A stretch of DNA of 64,000 nucleotides from Gymnopilus junonius (Eukaryota > Basidiomycota > Agaricomycetes > Agaricales > Galerinaceae). Below are positions 12,603 to 24,890 of the stretch, one piece after another; positions within the stretch are counted from its first letter, which is position 1, and every line of letters starts with the position of its first letter. A program made the position numbers and the translations under genes. The stretch covers positions 62,001-126,000 of the forward strand of contig JADNYJ010000053.1 in assembly GCA_015501075.1 (NCBI GenBank), given 5' to 3'. Below the pieces are notes generated by a model that searched no databases, had not been told where the DNA came from, and was given only the letters and a program-made list of their open reading frames with translations.

Positions 12603-12629
12603 ATCGGATATACAAACTGTATATCCGAT
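12603..12629. repeat. Perfect 12-bp inverted repeat, 3-nt loop
   Basis: ATCGGATATACA and its exact complement TGTATATCCGAT are separated by AAC. It could form a hairpin or be a dyad binding site; nothing nearby shows which. Confidence 0.7.
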
Positions 12630-13522
12630 TCTATTTTCGACAATTTAATTATCCACTGGCGTCAGCAACGACTCAACGCCGATGATCCTTCCTAATTGGT
12701 ACAAATATGGTGCCCCTTTCTTTTACTTTACCTCCCCTTCATGACGAGAACCTTATATTCAGCCCCTTTATTTGATCACCCCTCAGTTTCTTCGCTAATT
12801 ACCAACTACTCAGCAGCTAAAAATTTCGTCACTAGATAAAAATTTCGGTAGAATATTTCTAGCTAGACAAGTATATATAAAGGACAATGTAGTAGCTAGA
12901 AAAATTCTCTAGTGAATATCACCCCCGATTTCCACTCACACGCTTGAAACTGTAAACGTTCAGTTTCATTTTATTACAGACAATTCTTCCATCATTACCT
13001 AACTCAATCCATTTCCCCCATACTTGAACAAATTCCTGGAACACGAGTGACGGAGTCCTCGTAGTTCTCCTGCCTCAGATTCCCCTCAAACCCTTTTCCC
13101 AATCCGTACTAAACGGATACATTTCAATGAGACAGGTATCATGGTACCCGCTCGCGCATATTAGTAAAGAAAAGTGCCATGGCGAAGGTATGACATCCGT
13201 CAATGATGCGCACTTATTGACCTCGATGATTGGTGAGCCACACTAATTTGGCATGTCCATGAGCTGAATTAGCTGAAAGAATATGAACGAGATCAGGCGT
13301 AATGACTTGACAGAATGCTCTAGCGAGCTCAAAACATAAAATCTAACGGACTGGCCTCCTTTTATGATGTCCTTCTTCTCCATTACGCCACATGATAATC
13401 CTAGCGCGCGTCGGTCGCGCTTTACTTCCCCGGTTTAGTATGCGAGTTAATGTTCTAACGAAATTAGTCTCTGAAATAGCCCCAATACTAAAAACAACAC
13501 AGCTTCTTTTGCCCACAGCGTC

Positions 13523-13529
13523 TATATAA
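13523..13529 (+). promoter_or_regulatory. TATA box of the small secreted protein gene
   Basis: TATATAA lies 59 bp upstream of the ATG at 13588, a usual spacing for a fungal core promoter. Confidence 0.5.
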
Positions 13530-13587
13530 GAGTTGTTCGAGTTCATAATCATTTCCAGAAGCAAGTAACAGCTCTACATACTCAGTC

Positions 13588-14452
13588 ATGTTAAACAGAG
13601 CATTAACATTTATCTTTTCTCTGACTCTTATCCAAACCGTTCTCTCCGGTCCTGTCCCTCGCCCCGAAGGAGGTAGGCACCTTATTTTCGTTTGTTTTTC
13701 CATTGACTCATTATTGGACTTTCTCTCCTATATATCAGTTTTCAATAGGGGCATCCAAGCCACCAATGATGAAGAAGCCGGCAGTAAGTGAATTTTGGCC
13801 TGAATTTATTCTTCCGTATAATTGCCTTTTTCGTAACTTTTATACGAAGTCTTGGATAGGGTAGGCCTAGGAAGCCTCCTCGGTGGTTGTAAGTTGGTCA
13901 TTTTATCGCAACAGCGGTAATGGAATATTTACCAACTCCCTTCCGCTCAGCAATAGTTTTTCGCAGAGATGTACAAGAACTCACTGCCGAAGAAGCAGGA
14001 AGTGAGAGTCAAGCCATATGCTATTCACCCTCACCTGACTTATTTTTCCAATAAAGTATTAGATGGCTTGGGTCTAGGAGGCCTGTTAGGCGACCTCTAA
14101 GCCCTTGGCGGAAGTACGTATTCGTTCCACTTCATGATAAAAGAACTAACGTCGAATTCGAATAGTTATCGGTAGAGACATTGAAGAGCTCAACGCAGAA
14201 GAGCCAGATAGTAAGTGATAATCGATGCTTTAATTGCCCGAAAAACTACTTAGATTGTTTCATTTGTCCTAGATGGTCTCGTCGAAGGAGCCCTTGGAGA
14301 TGTCCTTCATGTTGCAGGAAACGGTGATAAACGTGAGTCAAATTACTACTGGGAGTACATAAAGTGATCTCTCTGACATATTCGACGTTCATATTCTTCT
14401 TCTATCAATGGCAGTCCTTAATGCTCTCGGTCTTAGGTCCGATCTCGATTAG
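13588..14452 (+). CDS. Small secreted protein with repeated phase-1 mini-exons
   Basis: Exon 1 (13588-13672) encodes a signal peptide (MLNRALTFIFSLTLIQTVLS) and GPVPRPEG. Then follow two alternating exon types. Type A, 45 nt each, lies at 13739-13783, 13957-14001 and 14166-14210: VFNRGIQATNDEEAG, xFRRDVQELTAEEAG, xIGRDIEELNAEEPD. Type B lies at 13850-13888 (ILDRVGLGSLLGG) and 14057-14100 (ILDGLGLGGLLGDL, stop), with related exons at 14273-14332 and 14415-14452 (LNALGLRSDLD, stop). Every exon begins and ends in phase 1, so exons can be skipped without losing frame. The shortest reading gives 85 residues ending at 14100; skipping the stop-containing B2 exon gives 118 residues. No known domain; likely an extracellular peptide. 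Splice sites were read by eye. Confidence 0.6.
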
Positions 14453-14956
14453 AGTTTAAATTAAATATTTTGTTTGTCAGGTTAGAATAGGATCAATAGA
14501 AGGTCTGTCAGAGCGAGGGTTTCGACGCCTAAGGAGAAGCGGAAGAGATTGACATTTGACAAACGTCGGCAGCGATGTTCGATACCAGAAAGAATCATGT
14601 TGCGGATCGTCAGGCTAAGAACATGTCTAATGTTGACAACGACAAAGCCTGAGGCCTGAGGCCTGAGGTCGCGCAGTCAGGCATCTGCACGAAAACTCAG
14701 CTCCTTGTCAGCCTCAAGTATTATTTGAAACCAGATAGTTTCATTATACAACAATCAATCAGAGCGGGTCTAGGACCTATCTACACAAGTACAAAGCGTA
14801 ATACGCCAGCGGTTACAACAAAGGGTTCGATATTAGAGAGAGAATAGAACAAGCGCATAAACTAAACGTAACCCCGAACTTCCAAGCAACCCAATAACAA
14901 TAAAGAGACGCTGTGCCGCGGGCAGTCGGCATCATGATGAAGAATGGAGAGATCAT
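14453..14956. other. 3' regions between secreted-protein gene and H3
   Basis: About 500 bp between convergent genes. It holds a short GCCTGAG repeat (GCCTGAGGCCTGAGGCCTGA near 14648). No gene seen. Confidence 0.4.
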
Positions 14957-15844
<888 letters not shown>

Positions 15845-18209
15845 ATCGGGGAGTTGAAGTTGAGTTGTGGTGAAAAGTTGAAGATGTGGTGGTGGTTTGT
15901 GAGCAAGGGAAGAGCGGGGAGGGAAGAATGAAATGCAAAGTTCAACCCCATTTTACCCCCAACGACAATGGCAATTCACATTCCCACGCTAAGGAAAAGT
16001 GCACGAGCCCAGTCGGATTCCGAGCGATTTAAGCTTGGAAGATTGGCCGAATATCCATCAGGCTTTTTTATCTCCACTTCTACAGCTCCGTTCGGGAAGT
16101 TATAAGCGCAAACATGCTCAAAATAAGTTTTGGACCTGGCAGCATTTATCTGAAAATTCCATAAGGTTGGGAAGTAGGGTATATGTCAGAGGAGACTGTT
16201 GGAAAATTGGTTGCGCGGTTGGCCCAAAGTCGAGTCAAGTGCCAGGTGGCTGTACTGACGTCAGCAGCGCTTACATCAGAATCTTCCCACACGACTTTTT
16301 TCCATCTGCATTTGGTCTCTCCCTTCATCACGACAGCAGCACACAAAGAACTACGCGAAAACTCTGCCATTTGAATTGCATACATTATATTTTGCTTGCG
16401 TTGAAATTCTGGCCCTCCTTTTCTTTGTGCTTGCTATAATAGTTCACACGCCCATTGTGCCATTTCGTTCATCACAACTGAACGGTAGCGACCTTCTCTT
16501 AGGAAGCTTCATTGGAGACTCCAGGACGAGGCAGCTACATCACACAGATATAAGGGGAATTCCTCGCCCTATATCCCTAGCAGTTGGGTTGCTGTGTCCA
16601 TGCCTGCAAAATTGATATTCATTAGACGAGAAACTGGGAGGTAAAACCATCAAACGTACACGTCCTTTAGATGTTTCTCCAACGTAAAAAAATTTCCTGT
16701 TGTCCCACACTGCCTACACAGCAAACCACATACATATTGGCCGCTCAGTATAGCTGTTCATCTTGTGCTAAATCTGCTCTTGCAGTTGTAGTATCACGGT
16801 CATTTAATAGACGTATTCGCATCGTATTGCATCTTCGATGGACTCGTTTGTGGATAAGCTAGAAAATGCGTTAGAAAATAGTTACGTAGGAGACGATAAA
16901 CAAGAAACTGACCACAGCCAGTTCATGACCATCATGCCTTCGTAGGCACTATTTCAGGGGTCACATTCGAAAATAGGGTTTGCGTTATGCATTTCAGAAA
17001 TTGTGGTCGTTTCCGGATCAAAACCGCACATCTCGAGAAGAGCTGTTGTTGACTTGAAATTGTCGACAGAAAATGAAATACCCTCTGGTCGAGCCAAGAG
17101 AGTTCTTGACCGACTTCTGATGCAAAGATATTGTGCACGCTAGAGCTATTCGGGTCGAAACAAATAGAAAGGCATTCGCTTTACTTATAATCTTATGGTC
17201 AGTTTGCCTTATTCGAATATTTGTCCTCTCTTCATCAGAGCATGAATTGACGACTAGTCAGCCTTTCGCACCTCCAAAAACGTCTGCTGCTTGAAGACTC
17301 TACTTATAATCTTATGTATGTCGACCACTTCTTGCTACTCGTCGGTCTGTGTATCTGTTCAGTGGATTGACTTCTTCGTCGACCCCTGTCTGCTGTGCTG
17401 TGACGCTTCCTTTGGTTCTTTCGAGACATAAATCTTTTTCTGTAATTGTTTCCTAAACTTCACCATTGAAATCTCAGCCAAGCTGTATTTATCATAATTT
17501 CATGAGTCGTCGCTCATACAGACTTAAGAAAAGCGAGCGTTTGCATCAGAGAGCAAGGTGCTCGCTGGTGATGTTTCATGTTTCTGTTCATAATGTCAGT
17601 CATGTCCTTTGAATTCAGATGTGTGGCGTTCGTTTTCAAGGACCCTTTCCCGTTGGCCCTTTCCATACCATGTAAGACGTCCGGCATCAACTAAGATGCG
17701 TGGACAAAGTGAGGTACACACGTTTGCTGCTGCGCATGGATTTCAAAGCTTGCTATCATTTCCCGGTCTCTGTCGTTTGCTCGGCGTCGGACTTTTGGAG
17801 TCGTCCAAGCTTTTGTTGCTATATTAGAGACTTGCGACAGTGATGAATTTATTCCTCTTTATTCATCCAATTCTGACTGCACGCTAGTTCTAGAAAGAGT
17901 CGAAATTTCAAATCATTCGATCAATGGACACTTGAGTCGAGGGTTTAACTTTACGTCACTGATCTGAATAACGACAATGAAGTTGCAATATCCAGGTGTC
18001 ATGGAGATATGTGCCCGATCCAGAACGCCAAGCAGGAGCCCCGAGCGGAGAGCGCCTGTGATTGCTTCTTTGCGCAGTCGCTGGCCAGAGTGCTGTGCTT
18101 ATCTCCCCTTTCACTCTAGCCAATCATCGACGAGCTATTACATAGCTGTGTCGATCAAACTTGTGTCATTTCTCACGAAAAATGCCTCTTTGTGGCGACT
18201 TGTTGGATG
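15845..18209. other. Long spacer between H3 and cytochrome b561 gene
   Basis: About 2.4 kb. The first 150 bp form the CT-rich H3 leader and promoter. Several short frames (16000-16860, 17609-17827) show no domain or splice pattern. ACTTATAATCTTATG occurs twice (about 17182 and 17303). No RNA gene recognised. Confidence 0.4.
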
Positions 18210-18218
18210 TATATAAAG
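18210..18218 (+). promoter_or_regulatory. TATA box of DOMON-cytochrome b561 gene
   Basis: TATATAAAG lies about 60 bp upstream of the ATG at 18278. Confidence 0.45.
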
Positions 18219-18277
18219 TAGTGACAACGGCGAGCCCTGGTGCTTGAAATTCCCCTCCTTTTGTCCTGCCATCCAGC

Positions 18278-20007
18278 ATGCGGCTATATTTCTGGACGAC
18301 GTTGTGGTTTTCGACGACGCTGGTGTCTGCCACGGTATGTTTTTCGAGCTTTTCAAGTTGTGGCGTTAGCTCACCCTTTGGTTGTCCTAGACACTAACCT
18401 CACGGCAGAGTAGTGGCCTGACTGGCGACAGACTATGCTCCAGTGTATGTATTTGTTCCTCCTCCGATGTCCAGTTATTCTGAAGTCGACGCAAAGTCAA
18501 TGTGTGTTACTGCGATAGTGAACGGTTCAGTCGTCGAATGTGAGTTTCTTGGTTCATCCAGGCTGCTTTTACGTTGAACATTCTACTTTCAGACGTAATG
18601 TCCGGTACTAGCAGCAAGGTTGGATGGATGGCGGTGTAAGCACTCGTGGCATCACATTTGTTCTCGATCCTCACTTTTCGCGCAGCGGGTTTGGCCGTGC
18701 GATGGGGGATTCGCCAATGATCATCATGTGGCCTAATAGTGATGGAACTGCTACGATTACGCAGCGATCCTCGCATGGGCATTCGACTCCGACTATTGAG
18801 TCGAGTCCCCCTTTCACAGCGGAAATGTCACAAGCGTACACAATTGTAAGCACAGCCCACGCCTTTTATTCAGCTGTTAGTAAGATTGATTTCCCTTTAG
18901 ACATCTGGCTCTACACCGCAACTCGGATTTACGATACCTGTAAGCTCTTCACGAAGTCCTTGTTACGAAATAGCTGACCTCCTTCGTAGTCAAGTTCTAA
19001 TGACACGAAACCCTTCCTCATTTGGGCTTACAGCTCGACAAACCCAGGATCATCCTCTTCAGATGCCTCCATCAACGAACATGACGATAAAGGCGAATGG
19101 CAACTTGACCTCACACGACCGTTAAATTTCACTTCTTCACCGACAAATGGAACTTTACCTGCTTTCCCCAATCCGCCTCTTTACCCGTATGAACGCCTCA
19201 TCGTAGCCCATGCAATATTGTGCATTTTAGGCTTCCTTCTTTTCCTCCCTGCTGGCGCATTAATTGCACGTTACCTTCGCGTCTTTAATCCAATTTGGTT
19301 CCAGTGGCATTGGATACTTCAGTTTGCAATCGGTGCGTCCATCCGTTTTCTCGCTCTTCCTTGTCGACTTATCATGATCTCGCCAATAGCGGCACCTGTT
19401 ATTGTCATTGGTATTGTGTTGGGAATCGCTGCCGTTCAGTCTTCTGGGGCTCTTCACTTTGGTGATTCTCATAGAGTGAGCACCACACCTCTTTTTCGTC
19501 TTTCCCAGCCAATAATTGTTGATATTAGAAATACGGAATCGGTATCCTCGTTCTATACCTAGCACAATGTACCCTCGGCGGTATCATCCACTTCGTCAAA
19601 AAGAAGAACCGCACCCGAAGACCAATCCAGAACTACCTTCATGGCGTTGTTGGACTCGTCACCATCGGCGTCGCGATGTATCAAATATACAATGGCTTCC
19701 ATTCGGAGTGGCAAAACACGACCGGGCGTGGATCGTTACCTGGTGGGCTTACGGTGTTGTTTTTTGTCTGGAGCGTGGTAAGTCCAGCTTGCTCTTCAAT
19801 GATTATCTCATGTTGATTCGTGTCTCGAAGATTTTACTGGTGGCTTACCTGGCTGGCTTGGCTTTCCTCCCACGTCAATACAGACAAGAACGTGATAGCC
19901 GGGCGCAACCACTGCAGAATTCATTTGACGAGGACGATGCCTACATTCCGATGAACTCTCATCATAAGCTGCCGTTGAACAATCCTACCGGTTCTTATCA
20001 GGATTGA
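18278..20007 (+). CDS. DOMON (CDH-type cytochrome) - cytochrome b561 membrane protein
   Basis: Exon 1 encodes a signal peptide, MRLYFWTTLWFSTTLVSAT. A cellobiose-dehydrogenase-type cytochrome/DOMON domain follows over several exons (GWMAVGFGRAMGDSPMIIMW around 18620-18730, TSGSTPQLGFTIP, IWAYSSTNPGSSSSDAS). A cytochrome b561 membrane module comes next: PLYPYERLIVAHAILCILGF, RYLRVFNPIWFQWHWILQF, VIVIGIVLGIAAVQSSGALH, KYGIGILVLYLAQCTLGGII, LHGVVGLVTIGVAMYQIYNG and a last helix before LAFLPRQYRQ. The cytosolic tail runs to the TGA at 20005. The family moves electrons across the plasma membrane, with the external haem domain facing out. Introns are short GT-AG; the boundary of exons 2-3 (18390-18540) is not settled. 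Confidence 0.85.
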
Positions 20008-20421
20008 GGTCTGAATATTATGAGCATATTTAGGGTAAAAACGTAATATACCGTTGCAGTTGCAATTTGGGACTTTCACTGTAGGACAGTTATGTCGTGG
20101 ACTAATTTGTAAAATACGATAGTTGCTTCATGTATAGATATACTTATAGTCCGAGCACAGCACAGGCTGCTCTGCTCCAATGCGTCAGAAGTGCTCAATA
20201 TATGATCGCAGCTAGCATTTTCTAACCGCCCTCCGACGCTGCGGCTCAGGTTGTGCCATGCCTAATTTCGTCTGACTGCAATAGGTAAAAATCATGGAGT
20301 ACAAGTGGATGGGACAGAAATTCAAACAAGAAGGTATCGGGCAGCTGCCAGACGAAGCAATGGCGAACCGTGGCGTGGGATCATTTCCCCCTTTTCTGGC
20401 GTTGGGTTGTTCTTGACTTTA
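20008..20421. other. 3' spacer
   Basis: Downstream region of the b561 gene up to the left TA of the MITE. No gene seen. Confidence 0.4.
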
Positions 20422-20770
20422 CAGTGCCTTGCATATTGTTTTGCAGTGCGAATTTCTGGGAGAACGATGACAGCTGATGGTGCCTTTTCCGGCATGTTCG
20501 GCAACTCTACCGTGCGAGCGCCGTGTGTGTCCAGTGCGTCGCAGCGCATCCCCACCTACTCCTTCGATGCGAAAAATTCCCTGAGGGTGCTTCAGAAGTC
20601 TTAAATTTAAAACTAAATGCAAAATTTTTTCGGGTAGAAATGCGACTGCTGAGAGGCAGGGGAGCGGCGCCGGATTCGGCATCAGCCAAGCCGCCTTAGG
20701 TAAGCGAGGCACCATCACCTGTCATGGTTCGCGCACAAATTCGCACTGCAAAACAATATGCAAGGCACTG
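20422..20770. mobile_element. Tc1/mariner-type MITE with 63-bp inverted termini
   Basis: The left end reads CAGTGCCTTGCATATTG and the right end is its reverse complement. The first 34 bp of the two ends are identical and the match continues to about 63 bp with five mismatches. The element is flanked on both sides by TA (20420-20421 and 20771-20772), the target duplication made by Tc1/mariner transposases, whose termini commonly begin CAGTG. The 349-bp element has no transposase frame, so it is non-autonomous. Open frames drawn through it (20305-20718) are artefacts. Confidence 0.75.
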
Positions 20771-20772
20771 TA

Positions 20773-22247
20773 AGTTGAATCTGCTGACTAGCACTCCGTA
20801 CATCTTCAAGGTACTCCCTCACCGACGTCGGTCGCGCGATTGCATTGCGTCTCAATCACTCTTTCAAGCTTTCGACGCTTCATGATCTTGCTAGCATGGT
20901 ATGGCGTTGCTTAATGCTTCGATAAACTACCCTTTTGTCGTCGCTCATCACCCTAACAATGTTCTCATATGGTCCCCAAGACGTACGTTTGCTCGCCGCC
21001 TTTTCATAAACTGCGTTATCCGACCCGCCGCTCAGATGATTCGTGTTGCTGCCCTCATCTTTACCAGCGTCTGGAGGATTCAAGGTCAACTTATTCTGCC
21101 GATTGACAAGGGTCTGAACTTTTTGCGTATGACGAGTCTTTGGAGTTACCAGTCAAAAATCGTAGAATGTTCCTCCTGGCGCTCACCGACTAAGAGCGTA
21201 CTTCACGCCCATGGGCAGTTTTGTTCCCGTTGTCTGCCTTCTTTTTCTCCTTTTATGTGTCCTTGATGCTGTCTCCTATATTTTTTCGTGGGTGTTCAGA
21301 TTCTGGGAGGGTTGGGATAGGGTGGGTCTTGATAAGCCTGGTATTCTGTGCTCAGTTCTGATCTAATTGGCGATTAATAGTATAATATGTGCGTATAACC
21401 CTCATTGAAAGATTTCTTCCTTGTTGATTCTTTGCGGTATAGCCTGGGTTCGTTTATTGCACTCCGCTCACTTGTGGCGTTCCACAAGAACTTTTTTTCT
21501 TATCGGATTCTTATCTGGTCATACATGACGAGCGTCGGATCTCTGCGGCTCGTAATCGTCATTCTGTTTCCTTGTTTCCTTGTTGTCTGAATAGATGTAT
21601 GGGCGCCACATATGTGGCGCAGTTAGCTCATGTTGACTGACACACTGGTGAATTTTTTGCCTCGACTTTTCACCTTCACTCTTCTTTGGCACTATTACCT
21701 TTCGCTGTCTTGCTCTGTCGTCTGGAAGATGTCAAGAAATGGCTTTTTAATGCGGCATCTATAGTCCAAGAGCAGTCAACCAAGCGGTTTCTTTCATATG
21801 CGGCTGGATTCAAACTCAAAGTGTGGCGTTCCGGTTCTGGTTATGGGGGTTTGCTGTGAGTTTCCTTTCTTTTTTATTCAACAGTTCTTTTATATTCGCG
21901 TCCGCCCCTTGTTCCTTACAGCGTCTACGTGCGGAGGCTTTCTATTGAGGGCGTACTTCCTTGATGGTTATCCGTAGGCGTAGGGTAGCTTTATGTCCTT
22001 TCCTTTTTATTCCTCATGCCTACGCTTCTTATTTCCGCTCAGCTCAGTATATGGATGTTGTATATCTCCATGTCCCATGTGGACGATGATGGTACAATAA
22101 CCATAACCAAGTACGCACCACAAGCTGAGCGGTTTTATTCTCGTATGGTGTTGACTATTACATCCACAGGAGTGCAAGAACTTTATTACAAATGTGAATA
22201 TTGGTTCAATATATAATAATCGTTGGTGTTATTTAGCTGTTCACTGT
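20773..22247. other. Spacer without recognised gene
   Basis: About 1.5 kb. A 121-codon frame at 20901-21266 and smaller ones at 21405 and 22016 have no recognisable domain. The palindrome GGGCGCCACATATGTGGCGC-like dyad lies near 21602. Confidence 0.4.
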
Positions 22248-22670
22248 TCAAGGGCGTCGATCCAGGTGCTCGCGCTTGATATGGCCCGTAAGGCTGTTGG
22301 CGGGGATCTCATCACCACACGTAGGACATATAACAAGGCCCCTCTTCAGATGCTCCTGCGCGATATGACGTCGAAGAATTGACATCCCATCGTGTCCCAT
22401 ATTTCTACCTCGCACAAATCCCATAAAGTCACAATTTCCCCAGCGGCAGATGGCCGGAGAGTATTTGCCAACACCGTGCGCTGTATGCAAGTGGCGCTCT
22501 ATTTCTGGGGCACGAATGTCTATCTCTTCGCCACACCCTTCCCATGCGCAAGCAGCTGTGGCATCGGAGTTGATGAGCTGGGCGGACTGTACGATAACTC
22601 GTGCATGTATGTAGTTGAGTTCGGAGGATAAGCTCGCGAGGGACATGTCGTTGCTTCTCTGGTTGGCCAT
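22248..22670 (-). CDS. Short C2H2-type three-finger zinc protein
   Basis: An intronless 140-codon frame begins MANQRSNDMSLASLSSELNY. Three Cys2-His2-like units follow: CAWEGCGEEI...HLHTAH (residues ~41-66), CRWGNCDFMGF...HIAQEH with a long linker (~75-107) and CPTCGDEIPANSLTGHIKREH (~115-135). Small proteins of this kind with irregular finger spacing are common in Agaricomycetes and of unknown targets; nucleic-acid or protein binding is inferred from the fingers only. The ATG is in a normal context and the stop closely follows the third finger, so the protein looks complete. Confidence 0.75.
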   Translation of the reverse strand: MANQRSNDMSLASLSSELNYIHARVIVQSAQLINSDATAACAWEGCGEEIDIRAPEIERHLHTAHGVGKYSPAICRWGNCDFMGFVRGRNMGHDGMSILRRHIAQEHLKRGLVICPTCGDEIPANSLTGHIKREHLDRRP

Positions 22671-23828
22671 TGAGTGGGAACTTATGGTTGGAGATGACTA
22701 GGAACTTTTTTGGGTGGCCGGGGATGGTGGGAGTGAGGTGATGGAGAGATAGATACAAAATGTGCTGCTTTTATAGGCCTTTGGTGGAGGGCCATAATCC
22801 AGACGAAGCGGGGTTGTCTCCGAACCACTATTACGGAATTGTGTAGGCTGGTGGTCCGCTATTATTTACACGGTATTGTCCTCAATTTAAAATTGAAGAA
22901 AGGGAAAAATGAATTGCATGAGATAATAACATCAGTCAGGCCCACTTTCCTTCGTTCAGTAGATATTTTACAGCACAACTTGGAACAAAATGGGCAATTA
23001 CTCTAATAATGGTAATTGGGACTCGTGGAGCGAGGACAACAAGAAACACTCTTCTGCAGATGGGACTTACAACGTTCAATAGACAATCCGAGATAAATAA
23101 TGGATGAATAACAATTGAGGAGGCCATATATTTCTTGTCGCCACTTAACCACTTTCTATGTATTGTTTTTTTTTTCATTCAAATTATAGGTATCTGGCTG
23201 AAATGCAGCGCCTTCGAAGGGAAATGCCAGGCGAAAAGCTTAGGGTCAGGCCAGCACGCAATGGTGAGCTGATGTAGCCAGCTGCCGAGTCCAGGAATAG
23301 GCATCGGGCTCTGAATCGGAGCCATCAAGGTCTAACGCACGGACCACCGCGTTTTCTCTTCTCCCCCGTGTCGCGTCCGTTGTCCGCCCCATACCCCACT
23401 TAAGCTTACATCCCTGGACGTACTTGTGCTCTACGCTCCGATGCCTCACTCTCACTCTCATTGTTCCAGCCTTCTGTTACAGAACTTCAGTGCTTGTGAC
23501 TCGGGCAAATGCCGCTGAAATACCCTTCTGGGTATACAACTACCTGGACTATCGTCTTTTATTCTTTCTTTCTTTGATCTCCGTTTTCATTTTTCAAAGT
23601 TTGCCGTACATCTTCTCAGAGACTCTTCATTCATCAGGACAGTGTGGATGGAATAACTTCCTGATTCGCTTTTCCGTGGAAGAGCACGAGGATGGAGTAA
23701 CGGCGTGCATATAATAGCTGCCGAGTGGTCTGGGACCTTGGGGATTTTTCATTGTTGACTTTCCCTTCTGTGTAACTCCTCTTGAGTTTATCTTTTCCGT
23801 GGGCTTCCTTGGTTACATAGAACATCCT
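22671..23828. other. Spacer without recognised gene
   Basis: About 1.15 kb including the promoter of the zinc-finger gene. A frame at 23424-23714 has a hydrophobic start but no supported exons. Confidence 0.4.
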
Positions 23829-24590
23829 TCATTCTGCAATGACGGGTTGGGTGAATGAGTGATTGATACGGGCGCGAGTTTGGAGATCGTCTGACGGGTT
23901 ACGGACGGCTTGGATTTGGCAGTACGTGCTCGCGAAGACGAGGTGGGTGGAGGTGGTTGTCATAACCAAGTCGACGTCGAAGATCTCCCGAGAGAAAGGG
24001 GCGTGGTATAATGCCAGACGCACTGCGAGCTTGTATATGACATGTCCCTCCGCCGGGGTGGAAAGCCACAGTCTGAGTCCAGCTATAGTAGCCGTGGATC
24101 CGAAAGGGAGCAGATCCTCCGAGTTTTGCGGCCACAATTTTTTCCCGCTAGTCGTGGTGCCGTTGTAGAACTTGTCCTGTGTAAGATTGGAAATAGCGAG
24201 GATGAGGCATGTAGAGATAGTAGATACGACATCGTATACATAACCAGCGACCTGAAAGATCACCCTCCCGGTAGGTCGCGATCTGTTGGAAAAATGAGGG
24301 GTCTTCCAAGGTCGATTAAAGGTGCAGCGGCTGTGAGTCAAGTACTCCATCATCGCCATCCAGTCCTCCACGTTCTGGTTCAGAGTTAGAAACTTGATTC
24401 CAGCTCGCAGGAACTCGGGGTGGGATCTTGCGAATTTGACCTTTTCGGAGTGAGATGGGCGGGCCTCGAGAGCTTGATCGATGCGATCGGCTGCAACGTA
24501 CATTCTCCTGGCGCATGCGTCAGCTCTCGAAGGATTTCTTTGGGTGGATGTTAAAAAGTCCACCGCTGCTGAGATGGATATGACATTTAC
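23829..24590 (-). pseudogene. MYND-finger family, copy 3, truncated at both ends
   Basis: A single open frame covers the central part of the family: DACARRMYVAADRIDQALEA, FLRAGIKFLTLNQNVEDW, YDVVSTISTCLILAISNLTQ, WPQNSEDLLPFGSTATIAGL, FKLAVRLAL-like YKLAVRLALYHAPFSREIFD, and FTQPVIAE at the end. Homology to copy 2 (10817) stops abruptly at about 23832, before FFEDL, so the MYND finger and C-terminus are gone. At the 5' side homology begins at ISISAAVDFLTSTQ (about 24588) with an in-frame stop upstream, so the first ~10 residues and start codon are missing. It abuts a Kre9/Knh1-like fragment in the other direction. Insertions or a rearrangement probably cut it. Confidence 0.75.
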
Positions 24591-24890
24591 CTTCTACGTC
24601 CAATTTCGTCTGACTTGTCTCGTAGCTCATCCTCTTGCCAGTGGTTTTCGTATCACTGCTGGATCTGTTAAAGTTATCCTGCCAAAGAACATTACGGCCA
24701 GAAACGACTACTTCATCATTCGTGCGTATCTTCTGTTTACTCGTGTGAAGCTGAGCTGACAGTAAGCTTAACAGTCTTTGGTGATTCAGTAAGTCCGGAC
24801 AATCAGAGTTGCAGCGTCGTATTGTTAATATTGTTAACAGAACTACAGGGCAACAAATCTCCTAACTTCAAGGTTCATCACGCCTGAGCA
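24591..24890 (+). pseudogene. Kre9/Knh1-like (Ser-Thr-rich GPI-anchored family) domain fragment
   Basis: The plus strand reads HPLASGFRITAGSVKVILP, then NITARNDYFII, and after a short intron LFGDS, and after a second intron GNKSPNFKVHHA. This is the second half of the Kre9/Knh1-type beta-sandwich found in fungal secreted and GPI-anchored wall proteins, with the usual final FGDSGNxSPxF motif. The signal peptide and first half are missing; copy 3 of the MYND family begins exactly where they should be. The second part of this fragment is duplicated at about 26690-26780. Confidence 0.6.

Larger units (their letters stand above)
12367..13587. other. Spacer with palindrome and AT-rich promoter
   Basis: About 1.2 kb without coding exons. 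It contains a perfect 12-bp inverted repeat (12603-12629), short repeats of AAAAATTTCG and TAGCTAGA around 12815-12905, and the TATA element of the secreted-protein gene at 13523. Confidence 0.45.

Noticed and set aside
20305..20718. Overlapping 99- and 77-codon frames on both strands
   Set aside because: They run through the inverted ends of the MITE, so similar peptides on both strands are a product of the repeat.
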